64,000 nucleotides of DNA from Ascoidea asiatica (taxonomy: Eukaryota > Ascomycota > Saccharomycetes > Ascoideales > Ascoideaceae), in NCBI GenBank assembly GCA_001600695.1, contig BCKQ01000015.1, positions 1 through 64,000 on the forward strand. The letters run 5' to 3'. The notes beneath the pieces were generated by a model. That model was not told where the DNA came from, did not search any database, and saw nothing but the letters and a program-made list of their open reading frames with translations. Below, in pieces: positions 42,299-52,495 of this stretch (within the stretch, counting starts at the first letter, position 1; each line of letters begins with the position of its first letter). Both the position numbers and the translations under genes were made by a program.

Positions 42299-43318
42299 TG
42301 TTATTGTTATTGTTATTGTTATCAATATCAAGATTAGGATTGGAGTCATTAATATTATTATTAAGATCAATATTTAAATCATTATTTAAATCATTATTTG
42401 AATTAATTGGATGATTAATATAAGAATAAATTCTAATATTACCAAATTCATCAGTTTTCATAACTTTTGATAAATCATAAGAATTACCTAATTCTTTTTT
42501 TAATAAATTTTTAATTAAAACATCTGAATTTTTTATAACATTTTCATTTGATTTATAACCATTCATATCAAGTAATAAATCACCATTATTATCAATTTTT
42601 GTTGGAATATTTTTCAAAGTGAAAGATTGAGATAAATTTTTTGTTCTTTGTAAATAAGATAAATTATTTAAACTTTCAATTTCAATTTCATTTTCATTTT
42701 CATTAAAATCTTGATCAATATCAGAATTAGTTGAATTTGAAAGATTTAAAGGTTGTATAAATTGAGAATCATTTGAATTTGAATAATTTAATAATGGAGA
42801 AGATAATGGAGAACTTAATGGAGAAGATAATGGAGACAGTTTAGGAGAATTTAAAGGAGAATTTGAAGGTGAAGAAGCAGCAGATACAACGGGAGAAGTT
42901 ATTAAATTTGAAGGTATATTTGTTATTGAATCAGCTTGAAATACAAAATGAGCTTCACCACCTTCACCAAGTTTCATTGGTAAATTTGTTAAATGATCAT
43001 TTACTTCTAAATTAACTTTTTTTTGAGAAGGTCTAAGAAGTTGAAATTTACCAAATCTTACATGAAAAGGGGAACAAAATAATTCACCTTTAAAATAATA
43101 AAAAAAAAAGATTTAAAAAGATTTAAAAAGAATCGTTAGAAAGAATTGATATGAATTGAAATGAATTGAAATGGAGAATAAGATTAAATTAAATAAAATG
43201 CAAACATACCATCATCTTGTTCCACCACTATTACATCAATGGCTCCGGATAAAGTGGAAGGATTGATTGAATTCCAAGTTTTAGATACGGAGCCAATAGC
43301 TCTTCCAAAATAGTTCAT
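40797..43318 (-). CDS. PAH1: Phosphatidate phosphatase (lipin) Pah1 (spliced)
   Basis: Pah1 is a Mg-dependent phosphatidate phosphatase that makes diacylglycerol for triacylglycerol and phospholipid synthesis. Exon 1 (43210-43318) encodes MNYFGRAIGSVSKTWNSINP through VVEQDD. A 122-nt intron (43088-43209; GTATGT donor, TCTAAC branch, AAAG acceptor) follows, then exon 2 (40797-43087), giving 799 aa. The N-LIP domain is rebuilt only across the splice. The C-LIP domain holds the HAD-type catalytic motif DIDGT (Asp416 and Asp418) and GFGNRITDAISYRYVGIP. The middle is Ser/Asn/Asp-rich, with poly-Asp and NNSNNS repeats. S. cerevisiae Pah1 is 862 aa. It is divergent from MPO1. Confidence 0.96.
43088..43209 (-). 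other. PAH1 intron
   Basis: 122 nt with GTATGT donor (plus-strand ACATAC at 43204-43209), TCTAAC branch sequence (plus-strand 43135-43140) and AAAG acceptor. Splicing restores the lipin N-terminal domain in frame (VVEQDDGELFCSPFHVRFGKF). Confidence 0.93.
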
Positions 43319-43838
43319 TTAATATATGAAGTGAAAGAATATAAATCAAAAAGAGAACAAATATAATGAAGTGTAGGTGAAATAAAAAGGTGAAATGAGA
43401 ATTTAGAATTTAGAACTAACTGATCTGAGAACAATGAAAATATATCGAGAGGTGAGGGAGCAGTGAGTGATTCAGTAACAAAGCAGCTAGCTAGCTACTT
43501 TGAAGGGAGTATTTGTGGAGTACCGCAAGTGGTAACTGAGGTTCAGTGCTCGTACTATTCGTACGGGTCACATGCCCTCTCTCTGTGCCGCCGATCACAT
43601 GCCTCTTCTGCCTCTCCTTTCTTTCTTCTCCTTTTTCTTCTTCTTCTCCTCTTTCTGCTGGTATGGAATTACTCGGAAGCGCCGCAGTGTGTTCTGGTGG
43701 TGGTGGTTCTGGCAGTAAACACTTCAGCTTCTGTCTCTGGTATATAAACAATCTCTGGGAACAGAGTTTTTCTTCTTTTTTCTGTCTCTTCTTACTCTAA
43801 ATCTATCTATCTCCTTATTAAAATAATCAATTATCCAA
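43319..43838. promoter_or_regulatory. Divergent PAH1 / MPO1 promoter with GC-rich island
   Basis: A GC-rich island at about 43480-43745 lies in a shared promoter. It contains AGCTAGCTAGCT, TACCGCAAGTG at 43521-43531, the inverted repeat CGTAC-TATTC-GTACG near 43554 and pyrimidine-rich CTTCTT tracts. Overlapping frames across it on both strands look incidental. Confidence 0.5.
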
Positions 43839-44414
43839 ATGGCAGTGTTAAATCTAGAGGACCAGCTCTCTTTCTACAGAGCTTACCATTTCAATTCCAT
43901 AAATGTTTTAATTCATACTATATTTGTGCCTACAATTCTATTCACCTCCATTATAATTCTTCAATCTGTTTCATTTCCATTTCCAATTCCAGGTTCAACT
44001 TTATATCCTAATATTTCCACTTATTTTGCGAATTTTGGTACTTTATTATCTTTAATTTACGTTGTTTTTTATCTTGTACTTGATTTTAATTTTGGTTCAA
44101 TATTATCAATTATAATTTTATTTATTAATTTTTCTTCAAAATTCATCATAACTAATTATTATAATTCAAATATTTATAATATCAATAAGTTTTTAATAAT
44201 CTTATTTGTATTTTCTTGGATAGCTCAATTTATTGGTCATGGTTTTTTTGAAAAAAGATCTCCTGCTCTTTTTAATAATTTAATTCAAGCTTTTCTTTTA
44301 GCTCCAATATTTGTATTTTTTGAAATTATGTTTTATTTTGGTTTTAGGACTCATTTAAAACAAAAAATTGATAAAAGAGTTTCCATAATCTTAAAAGATT
44401 TAAATAATAAATAA
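43839..44414 (+). CDS. MPO1: DUF962 protein Mpo1, 2-hydroxy fatty acid dioxygenase
   Basis: Mpo1 is an ER membrane dioxygenase that performs alpha-oxidation of 2-hydroxy fatty acids in phytosphingosine breakdown. The 191-aa protein starts MAVLNLEDQLSFYRAYHFNSINVLIHTIFVPTILFTS and later has WIAQFIGHGFFEKRSPALFNNLIQAFLLAPIFVFFEIMF. These carry the family's conserved His-containing motifs (YHxNxxNxxIH and GHxxFEKRxPA) and about four membrane spans. Length fits S. cerevisiae Mpo1 (174 aa). The promoter is shared with PAH1. Confidence 0.94.
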   Translation: MAVLNLEDQLSFYRAYHFNSINVLIHTIFVPTILFTSIIILQSVSFPFPIPGSTLYPNISTYFANFGTLLSLIYVVFYLVLDFNFGSILSIIILFINFSSKFIITNYYNSNIYNINKFLIILFVFSWIAQFIGHGFFEKRSPALFNNLIQAFLLAPIFVFFEIMFYFGFRTHLKQKIDKRVSIILKDLNNK

Positions 44415-44466
44415 CATACTGTATAACAAATAATAAGTATATAAAACTTCAATTTCTCACTTGTTC

Positions 44467-44481
44467 CGATTACCGTAATCG
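44467..44481. promoter_or_regulatory. 15-bp palindrome with TTACCGTAA core upstream of IME4
   Basis: CGATTAC-C-GTAATCG is a perfect palindrome around a central C. A second TTACCGTAA lies at 44502-44510. Both are about 170-215 bp upstream of the IME4 ATG, and TTACTACTACTACTGC follows at 44522-44537. Tandem copies are consistent with a regulatory site. Confidence 0.5.
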
Positions 44482-44681
44482 AAAATCGCGGTTTTCTTTC
44501 TTTACCGTAATTTGACTTAACTTACTACTACTACTGCAAAACACATAATATAAAGTTACTTTAATATATTAAATCTCATATTAAACCTATTTTAATAAAT
44601 AAACAATCAATAAACAATCAATCGAAGAGTAATAATATAAACAATCAATTAAAGATTGAATATATATCAATATATATCAAT

Positions 44682-46874
44682 ATGTTAGATTCTATTACAA
44701 TTACAAACTCTGATTTAAATTCAGATATAATAATTCATTTAATTGATTTTTTAATAAATTCAAATTTCATTTTATTCAATCCAATCAATGGTAATTTAAA
44801 TAATATATTCAATATATTTAATAAATATTTAATTTCTTTAAACTCTTTAAATTCAAAATTATCTTGGAAAATTTTCATTTCTAATTTAAATTTAATTAAT
44901 AATTTTTCAATTAAAAAAAATATCTTTCAATTTAATATTCCATTTCATAATACTTTTAATCAATCTGATAATATTTTTTTAACTTTTATTGATAAATTTT
45001 CTTTACTTATATTAAAAAAAAAATTTAATTCAATTCATATTTCCCAATCTCAATCTCAATCTCAATCTCAATCTCAATCTCAATCTCAATCTCAATCTCA
45101 ATCTCAATCTCAATCTCAATCTCAATCTCAATCTCAATCTCAATCTAAATCTCAATCTCAATCTCAATCTCAATCTAAATCTATTAATGATAATATTTAT
45201 CACAACAATAATAACAATAGTGATAATGATATAAATGATTTATATAATCTTTTAAATACAACTCTTCCTTCTCAAAATATTTCTTATTTAAATGATTCAA
45301 CTAATTCAAACTTAGATTTTGATTCAAATTTAAATTTTAATTCTGATATAGATTCAATAAAATTAAAAATTTATGAAAATAAATTCAATCCAACACTTTT
45401 AAATCTTCAAAATCTTTTAAATTTTAAAACTTCAAAAAATTATTTAGATTGGGAAAGATTTAAATTAACAACTATTAAAAAACCATTTGTTCAAATTTGT
45501 AATGATCAAAAACATTCTAATTATTTAGCTTCAATTTCAACTTTTATTAATACTGATTCAATTAATACTATCAATAATAATAATAACCACTATAACAAAA
45601 GAAATAATAACAACAATAATAGTAATAAAAATTTCAATAATAAAAGTAATTCATCAAATTCAAATTCAAACTTTAATTCAAATAATATTAATAATCCTTT
45701 TTCTTTCAAAAATTTAATTAATAAACATATTTTAACTTCATTTTCAAAATGTTCAATAAATTTACCTAAAAATTTAAATTTAAATGAATCTTTAGAAATT
45801 TGTTTATCTGAAAAAATTCATTTTATTCCAATAATTAAAGCTTCAACTTCTTATAATTCTTCTTCTTATAATGATTTTACAAGAAAACTTCAACAATCCT
45901 TTTCAAATAATAATTATAATAATAATAATAATAATAATAATAATTTTTTAGATCAAAATACTTCTTTAAATAAAAAAAAAATTTTACCAAATATTCAATT
46001 GAATTCTATAACAAATTGTCTAGGTCAACAACAAACAGATTCATCATTAGGTGATTGTTCATATTTAGATACTTGTCATAAATTAAATACATGTAGATAT
46101 TTACATTATTATAAATTATTACCGTTAAATAAATTAAATAATGAATTTGAAGATCAAAAAATTCAATTAAAAAAAATTAATAAAATTGAAAATATTTATG
46201 ATTATTCTTGGGGTTTACCAATAAGTTATTGTTCAAGAAATTTACAACCTCCACAATGGATTAATTGTGATTTAAGAAAATTTGATTTTAAAATTTTAGG
46301 AAAATTTGCTGCTGTTATTGCAGATCCTGCTTGGCATATTCATATGAGTTTACCATATGGAACTTGTAATGATAGTGAATTATTAAATTTACCAATGCAT
46401 CAATTACAAGATGAAGGAATTATGCTATTATGGGTCACAGGTAGAGCTATAGAAATTGGTAGATCTTCTTTAGAAAAATGGGGTTATGGTAATATTAATG
46501 AAATTATTTGGGTAAAAACTAATCAATTAAATAGAACAATTTGTACAGGTAGAACAGGACATTGGTTAAATCATTCTAAAGAACATTTATTAGTTGGGAT
46601 TAAAGGTAATCCTAAATGGTTAACTAAAGGAATTGATACTGATGTTATTGTATCTTCAACAAGAGAAACAAGTAGAAAACCAGATGAAGTTTATGAAATT
46701 GTTGAAAGACTTGTTGGAAAAGCAAGTAGAAAACTTGAAATTTTCGGAAGAGATCATAATATAAGAGAAGGTTGGTTTACAATTGGTAATCAATTAACTG
46801 GAAATTCAATTTATGAAGAAGATGTTGCAAGAAAATATGAAAGGTATATGAATCAAACTAAACTAAAAGTATAA
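44682..46874 (+). CDS. IME4: MT-A70 family mRNA N6-adenosine methyltransferase, Ime4/METTL3-like
   Basis: Ime4 is the m6A writer needed for meiotic entry in S. cerevisiae. The 730-aa protein has a CCCH zinc-finger-like segment ([20 protein letters not shown], about 460-480). The MT-A70 domain follows: [68 protein letters not shown] and [18 protein letters not shown]. The catalytic DPPW motif reads DPAW (548-551; codons GAT CCT GCT TGG). Other motifs are intact. The N-terminal half has an expanded Gln-Ser repeat and Asn-rich tracts. S. cerevisiae Ime4 is 600 aa. Orthology to IME4 rather than KAR4 rests on the zinc fingers and the near-intact motif. Confidence 0.94.
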   Translation: MLDSITITNSDLNSDIIIHLIDFLINSNFILFNPINGNLNNIFNIFNKYLISLNSLNSKLSWKIFISNLNLINNFSIKKNIFQFNIPFHNTFNQSDNIFLTFIDKFSLLILKKKFNSIHISQSQSQSQSQSQSQSQSQSQSQSQSQSQSQSQSQSKSQSQSQSQSKSINDNIYHNNNNNSDNDINDLYNLLNTTLPSQNISYLNDSTNSNLDFDSNLNFNSDIDSIKLKIYENKFNPTLLNLQNLLNFKTSKNYLDWERFKLTTIKKPFVQICNDQKHSNYLASISTFINTDSINTINNNNNHYNKRNNNNNNSNKNFNNKSNSSNSNSNFNSNNINNPFSFKNLINKHILTSFSKCSINLPKNLNLNESLEICLSEKIHFIPIIKASTSYNSSSYNDFTRKLQQSFSNNNYNNNNNNNNNFLDQNTSLNKKKILPNIQLNSITNCLGQQQTDSSLGDCSYLDTCHKLNTCRYLHYYKLLPLNKLNNEFEDQKIQLKKINKIENIYDYSWGLPISYCSRNLQPPQWINCDLRKFDFKILGKFAAVIADPAWHIHMSLPYGTCNDSELLNLPMHQLQDEGIMLLWVTGRAIEIGRSSLEKWGYGNINEIIWVKTNQLNRTICTGRTGHWLNHSKEHLLVGIKGNPKWLTKGIDTDVIVSSTRETSRKPDEVYEIVERLVGKASRKLEIFGRDHNIREGWFTIGNQLTGNSIYEEDVARKYERYMNQTKLKV
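45045..45182 (+). repeat. CAATCT hexanucleotide repeat inside IME4
   Basis: Twenty-three in-frame hexamers, nearly all CAATCT and two AAATCT, encode a (Gln-Ser)n tract in the N-terminal half of the Ime4-like protein. Near-perfect repetition at the DNA level points to recent slippage and probable length variation between strains. Confidence 0.97.
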
Positions 46875-47487
46875 ACAAAAGTTAGAACCCTTTTCATTTA
46901 TCAACAATGAATCAATTATTGCTAAAAATAACACTGAAGTTATGAAACATTTCAGTCAGAGGCTTCTATTGCTATTTAATTATTACTTGCAAAAAAAAAT
47001 TTGCTAACTATTGATAGTTCTATCTACATCGCACCCCAACAGAAAGCTACTCGATTATTTTTTATGTTACTCTTTGCTTTCTCTCTGCCAATGGTCAATA
47101 GAATTGTAATCAAATATAATTTGATTACTAGGTAATATAGTCTAATGCAATATAATATAGGATCTATAATATATTTTTCATATTTATTCTGAAACCAGTT
47201 TTACGGGTTTTTATTTAGAACCATTTCACTGGGTCGCACCATCACACCTTTTACTGACTTTTGGTGCATTTTTCTGCATAATGCGTTTTTACGGCAACGT
47301 TATTTTTCCAGTTTTATTAACCGGTTACCTTATTACTTTTTTTACTGTAAGAGTATTTTATCTATTACTCACCAAAAGAACATAGCTGGAAATTGAAAAA
47401 AATATATCAGAACAACAGAACAATAGATTACTCGATCATTGCAAAATATTGAGAAATATATTTACCTAAATATATTTAAGTCTTTCT
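46875..47487. promoter_or_regulatory. CRS1 upstream region
   Basis: AT-rich overall, with a GC-richer patch at about 47195-47335 holding TTACGGCAA at 47289-47297 (a one-base variant of the recurrent motif, about 190 bp upstream of CRS1) and AACCGGTT at 47319-47326. No ORF or RNA gene is recognised. Confidence 0.5.
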
Positions 47488-50013
47488 ATGTTTAGATATT
47501 CTTTCTTTTCTTTGCCCTTACCTCATATAAATTCTTATTCTTTTCTTAAGAGGATTAGCACTCCAATTTTTATTTCTTCTGCTTCTTTGTCTCATTCATT
47601 TTCAACAAGTGAAAGAAAAATAATGTCCAAAATTTCTCAGCCAACATGGTTCAATCCGAATAAACTACCTCAAAATGATTCAGCAAAAGATTCAAGTCTT
47701 GCAAAGCCAAAGCTAAAATTATATAATTCTTTAACCAGAACTAAAGATGAATTTGTTCCAAGTTCAATTAATCAAATTACTTGGTATTCTTGTGGTCCAA
47801 CAGTTTATGATTCTTCTCACATGGGTCATGCTAGAAATTATGTTACAATAGATATTAATAGAAGAATTTTAATGAATTTTTTCAATTATGATATTGAATT
47901 TGTTCAAAATGTTACTGATATTGATGATAAAATTATAATTAGAGCTAGACAAAACTATTTATTCAAAACTCATATAGAAGACAAATATTCCAGTGAAATT
48001 TTAAATAATAATTCTGATAAAAAATTGGAATTAATTCAATTGACTGAAAGTTCTTTAATTAATTTCATTAATGATAATTTAAAAAAATTTCTTAATGAAA
48101 ATGATAAAAATATAAATATTTCAGATCCTTTAAATAATTTTGTTTCTTTTAAGAATTGGTATAATTCAATCAATACTCCTTCAATTATTCAACAATATAT
48201 TTTAAAATCTCAAAAATTTCCAATGTTTATAAAACAAACAAATTTAGCAATAAAATCCTTATCTAATTTCAATAATGATACAATTTCTACTAATGACTTT
48301 TTAAATAATATCAAAGATATTTTGGTACCTGACTTAGATACTAAATTTAAATCTACAGTTTCCGATCCTAATTTATTTAAAGCTTTACCTTCTTATTGGG
48401 AAAATCAATTTGATAAAGATATGAAAAAATTAAATGTTCTACCACCAACTGTTAAAACGAGAGTTTCTGAATATATTCCAAATATTATTACATTTATTGA
48501 AAAAATTATTAAAAATGGTTATGGTTATTCAGCTACTGATGGTTCCGTTTATTTTAATACTCTAGAATTCGATACTTCAGATATTCATTCATATGCTAAA
48601 TTACAGCCTTGGAACAAAGGTCAATTAGATTTAATTCAGGATGGTGAAGGTTCTTTATCTAATTTTTCTAATCAATCTGGTAAAAAATCTTCCAATGATT
48701 TTGCTTTATGGAAAGCTTCAAAACCCGGTGAACCATTCTGGAATTCACCTTGGGGAAAAGGTAGACCTGGATGGCATATTGAATGTTCTGTAATGGCTTC
48801 TGATATTCTTGGTTCTAATATTGATATTCATTCAGGTGGTATAGATCTAGCTTTTCCGCATCATGATAATGAATTAGCTCAATCTGAAGCTTGTTTTGAT
48901 AATAAACAATGGATTAATTATTTCTTACATACTGGTCACTTACATATTGAAGGTCAAAAAATGAGTAAATCCTTAAAAAATTTTATTACTATTGATGAAG
49001 CATTAAAAACTTATTCTTCGAGACAATTAAGACTTGTTTTTGCAATGACACAATGGAATAATCAGTTAGATTTCAAAGATTCCTTAATTAAAGAAGTTAA
49101 AGGTTTCGAGAATACTCTTACAAAATTCTTTACTAATATTAGAGCTTTAAATCATGATGTTAATTATCAAATTGAAAAAGGAGTTGTTGTTTCAGAAAAA
49201 TTAAATGAAATTGATTTCAATTTAATTAAAAGTTTAAAAACTTGTAAAATTCAAATTTATGAACAATTTTGTGATAATTTAAGTACTCCAATGGTTTTAA
49301 AAACCATAACTCAATTAATTACTTTGACAAACAATTACTTATCCGATGTCAATAAAGATTTCAAAATTCGTATTTTAAATGAAATTGCTACTTATATCAC
49401 TAAAATTTTATCAATTATTGGTTTTGAAACTCGTTCTGATGGATTAGGCTGGTTAGATAATGCTTCTTCATCAGATGAATTATCTAATGGCACTGTTGAT
49501 ATTCATGAAGCTCTTTTACCTTTTGCACAACTTATCAACAAAATACGTGATCAAATAAGAAGTATTGGAATTGATTCCAAAGACAAAAATTTACTTGATT
49601 TAAGTGATAAAATAAGGGATAAAGATTTATTGGATTTGGGTATTGCTTTGGATGATAGAGCAGGCCAAAGTTCATTGATTAAATTTTTATCACCAGATGA
49701 AAAAGCTGAATTAATCGAACAACAGAAACTCAAAGAAAAGCAACAATTAGAGAAATTGGCAAAACAAGAAGTTGAAAGAAAATTGAAAGAACAAAGAGAA
49801 AAAGAAAAGCAAGAAAAAGAAAAAGTTAATCCTATTGATTTATTTAAAACAGTAGAGTTCAAAGTAAAATATTCTGCATGGAATGAAGATGGAATACCAA
49901 CTAAAAACATAGATGGTTCTGATGTTACCAAATCCGCTCAAAAAAAATTGAAAAAAAAGTGGACTGTTCAAAAAAAGTTGTATGACAATTATTCAAAAAA
50001 GGAGACTTCCTAA
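47488..50013 (+). CDS. CRS1: Cysteinyl-tRNA synthetase, probably dual-localised
   Basis: Charges tRNA-Cys with cysteine. The 841-aa class I synthetase has the HIGH motif as SHMGHARNY (about 110-118) and Zn-site sequences SCGPTVYDSS and WHIECSVMAS. IDIHSGGIDLAFPHHDNELAQSEA and KMSKS (QKMSKSLKNF, about 490) follow, then a Lys/Glu-rich C-terminal extension. The ATG at 47488 adds a basic, Ser-rich presequence-like leader (MFRYSFFSLPLPHINSYSFLK). A second in-frame ATG at 47623 (MSKISQPTWFNP) begins the conserved cytosolic form. As in S. cerevisiae, where one gene supplies both compartments, alternative starts probably give mitochondrial and cytosolic enzymes. Confidence 0.96.
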   Translation: MFRYSFFSLPLPHINSYSFLKRISTPIFISSASLSHSFSTSERKIMSKISQPTWFNPNKLPQNDSAKDSSLAKPKLKLYNSLTRTKDEFVPSSINQITWYSCGPTVYDSSHMGHARNYVTIDINRRILMNFFNYDIEFVQNVTDIDDKIIIRARQNYLFKTHIEDKYSSEILNNNSDKKLELIQLTESSLINFINDNLKKFLNENDKNINISDPLNNFVSFKNWYNSINTPSIIQQYILKSQKFPMFIKQTNLAIKSLSNFNNDTISTNDFLNNIKDILVPDLDTKFKSTVSDPNLFKALPSYWENQFDKDMKKLNVLPPTVKTRVSEYIPNIITFIEKIIKNGYGYSATDGSVYFNTLEFDTSDIHSYAKLQPWNKGQLDLIQDGEGSLSNFSNQSGKKSSNDFALWKASKPGEPFWNSPWGKGRPGWHIECSVMASDILGSNIDIHSGGIDLAFPHHDNELAQSEACFDNKQWINYFLHTGHLHIEGQKMSKSLKNFITIDEALKTYSSRQLRLVFAMTQWNNQLDFKDSLIKEVKGFENTLTKFFTNIRALNHDVNYQIEKGVVVSEKLNEIDFNLIKSLKTCKIQIYEQFCDNLSTPMVLKTITQLITLTNNYLSDVNKDFKIRILNEIATYITKILSIIGFETRSDGLGWLDNASSSDELSNGTVDIHEALLPFAQLINKIRDQIRSIGIDSKDKNLLDLSDKIRDKDLLDLGIALDDRAGQSSLIKFLSPDEKAELIEQQKLKEKQQLEKLAKQEVERKLKEQREKEKQEKEKVNPIDLFKTVEFKVKYSAWNEDGIPTKNIDGSDVTKSAQKKLKKKWTVQKKLYDNYSKKETS

Positions 50014-50709
50014 GACTTTAGGGTCAAAAATATGACTCATAGAATATTTTTTAGCCTTAAATTTTCAAATTATATTTTTTATTTAGATAGTAATTTTGAT
50101 TTCATAAATTTAAATTTTTACAGAAGATAGATATAATACAAAATTTTCAGAGATTATTTTAAGTTGCTTTAAATGCTCAGAATTATACTGTCTAAATTAT
50201 CAAGGCCAGAAAGAAGTGTACAGTTAACCATTATATTTTTCAAATTTCAACCGAGCTGTTATCATAAAATTGATAAAGTTTTGAAAAATTGAAAAATTTG
50301 ACCAAATTTCTCAAGTCTTTTTTGTCCAACCTAAAAGCATTTAAGCCGATTTGCCTTTTCTTCATTTGAAATTTGATTACAATTAGGTTTTGGAACTGCT
50401 TTAAAAAAAAATTCGTTCAAGAAAAAATCAAATACAGAATATAGAATTTCAAAAAATTAAGCTTTACTGAAATCCTTAGTAAAAAAAACCACAATTATCA
50501 ACATAACTGTTACTCAAAAAAAATTTAACTATTTCGAACTCTAATTTTTCACTTATTTTTGACCTATTAAAAGTTAGGAAAATTTCAGGATTGGAATTTT
50601 TAATAGGAGAAAATTCTAAAAAATTGATCGAGAATATTACTTTCTGTTAAATCTATAAAAAACATTTAATTTAAGATATATAAGAAAGTACACAAAAATA
50701 AAATTTCTT
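50014..50709. other. Convergent CRS1 / CCT3 intergenic region
   Basis: AT-rich DNA between two convergent 3' ends. A TGACTCA heptamer at 50033-50039 sits just after the CRS1 stop, where it is unlikely to act as a promoter site. I see no ORF or RNA gene. Confidence 0.45.
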
Positions 50710-52495
50710 TTATTGGGTTTGACGTACACCACTAACAATATCATCAACTCTTAATAGCATACACGAAGATTCAATTGCAGTTTTAATAGATTGAGTTTTA
50801 ACTGAAGTTGGTTCCCAAATACCATATTCTTTCATATCAACAATTTTTCCAGTATCACCATTAATACCAAAAGAATAATTACCTTTGGCATGCTCAGCTC
50901 TTAATTTACTTAAAACTCTTATTGGATTACCACCAGAATTTTGAATTAATGTTCTTGGAATAACTTCCATTGCATCAGCAACAGCTTGATAAGGTAATTG
51001 ATGAACTCCTTCAATTTTTTTAGCAAATTCGGATAATTTAACAGAAATTGCCATTTCAGTTGCTCCACCACCAGGAGATAAGGAAGGCTCTAAAAATACA
51101 TTTCTTGTTACACTCATTGCATCTTGTAAATTTCTTTCAACTTCATTTATAATATCTTTTGATGGACCTCTTAAAATAATTGAACAAGCTTTTGCAATTT
51201 TTTCATCTTTTGCTAAAATATATGTAAAATATTCATCACCAATTAACTCAACCTTAAATAAACCACAATTTGTACCAATATCAGATTCTTTTAAATCTTC
51301 AACCCTATTTACTATTGTTGCTTTGGTAATTCTTGCAATTCTATTATTATCAGATTTTTTAGCTCTTCTTAAAGCAGTTACACCACCTTTTTGTAAATAA
51401 TGTTGAGCTAAATCAGATACACCTTTTTCGGTTATAACTAAATCAGGTTTAAATTGTAAAATATAATCACATAATTGCTTAACTTGTTCTTCTTCAATTT
51501 GTAGAATTCTATTCCAATCATCTTCTTTTGTAATTTCAATATTTGTTTGAGATTCACCTTTTTTATATTCTAATGGACAATCTAATAATATAACTCTTGG
51601 ATTTTCAATATATCTTTTCATTTTTGGATGAGTTATATCTTTATTTAAAATACAACCATTTATAAGTTGAGAATCTTCAATTTCTCCACCAGGAATTTTT
51701 TCAATTCTAATATATCTTTTAATATCAATTTCTTTAGTTGTATTTTCACCTCTATCAATTACAATTGATTTTACAGCATTTAAAGCTAAATTACACATTT
51801 GATTTGAATATTTAGAAATATATTTAGTACCAATTGAAGCTTTGATTAATTCTAGCATTGAACTTTCATTCGATAAATCAATTGGTCTTGAGATATCATT
51901 AATAACTTTAAGAGAATCTTTTAAAGCAGTTTTTAAAGCTTGAATTATAATTATTGGATGAATATTTTTTTCAGAAATATATGGAAAAGTTTGAGCTAAA
52001 ATTTCTCCAGATAAAATTATAACAGAAGTTGTACCATCACCAACTTCTTCATCCTGAGTTCTTGATAATTCTATCATTGATTTTGCAGCAGGATGAGCAA
52101 CATCTATTTCTCTTAAGATTGCATGACCATCATTCGTTAAAACGATACCACCCATAGGATCTAATAACATTTTCAACATTGCTTTTGGGCCAAGACATGT
52201 TCTAATAATATCTGCAACAGTTTTTGCAGCTGTGATATTAGAGATTTGAGCCTCTCTTCCAGATTGTCTGGTAGTAGAAGTATCTGAAAATTGAATAAAA
52301 AAATAAATTAAAGGTTAGTTGAATTAATTTAGATTGAAATGAATTGAAACAATTCCATTATGGATTTTAAAAGAAAAAATATAACAAAAAAAGTGGAATG
52401 CTCAATTTATTGCCACATGAATTGAAATGAATGTTAAAAAAATGTAAGAATAAAAAAGTAAAAAACATACTTAAGAAAACAACTGGTGCTTGCAT
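50710..52495 (-). CDS. CCT3: Cytosolic chaperonin TRiC/CCT subunit gamma (spliced)
   Basis: Cct3 is one of eight subunits of the ATP-driven cytosolic chaperonin that folds actin and tubulin. Exon 1 (52471-52495) encodes MQAPVVFL and the first base of codon 9. A 187-nt intron (52284-52470; GTATGT donor, ACTAAC branch, TTCAG acceptor) follows, then exon 2 (50710-52283). The 532-aa product (534 in S. cerevisiae) reads NTSTTRQSGREAQISNITAAKTVADIIRTCLGPKAM across the splice. It later shows GDGTTSV, GGGATEMAISVKL and NSGGNPIRVLSKLRAEHA, all conserved group II chaperonin motifs. Confidence 0.97.
52284..52470 (-). other. CCT3 intron
   Basis: 187 nt beginning GTATGT (plus-strand ACATAC at 52465-52470) and ending TTTTCAG. 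ACTAAC lies at plus-strand 52314-52319 (read GTTAGT). Removing it restores the conserved chaperonin N terminus. Confidence 0.94.

Noticed and set aside
43463-43800. Frames on both strands in the PAH1/MPO1 promoter
   Set aside because: They overlap in several frames over a GC-rich, pyrimidine-rich island; translations are low complexity with no recognised family.
50033-50039. TGACTCA as a Gcn4 site
   Set aside because: It lies between two convergent 3' ends, with no promoter nearby.
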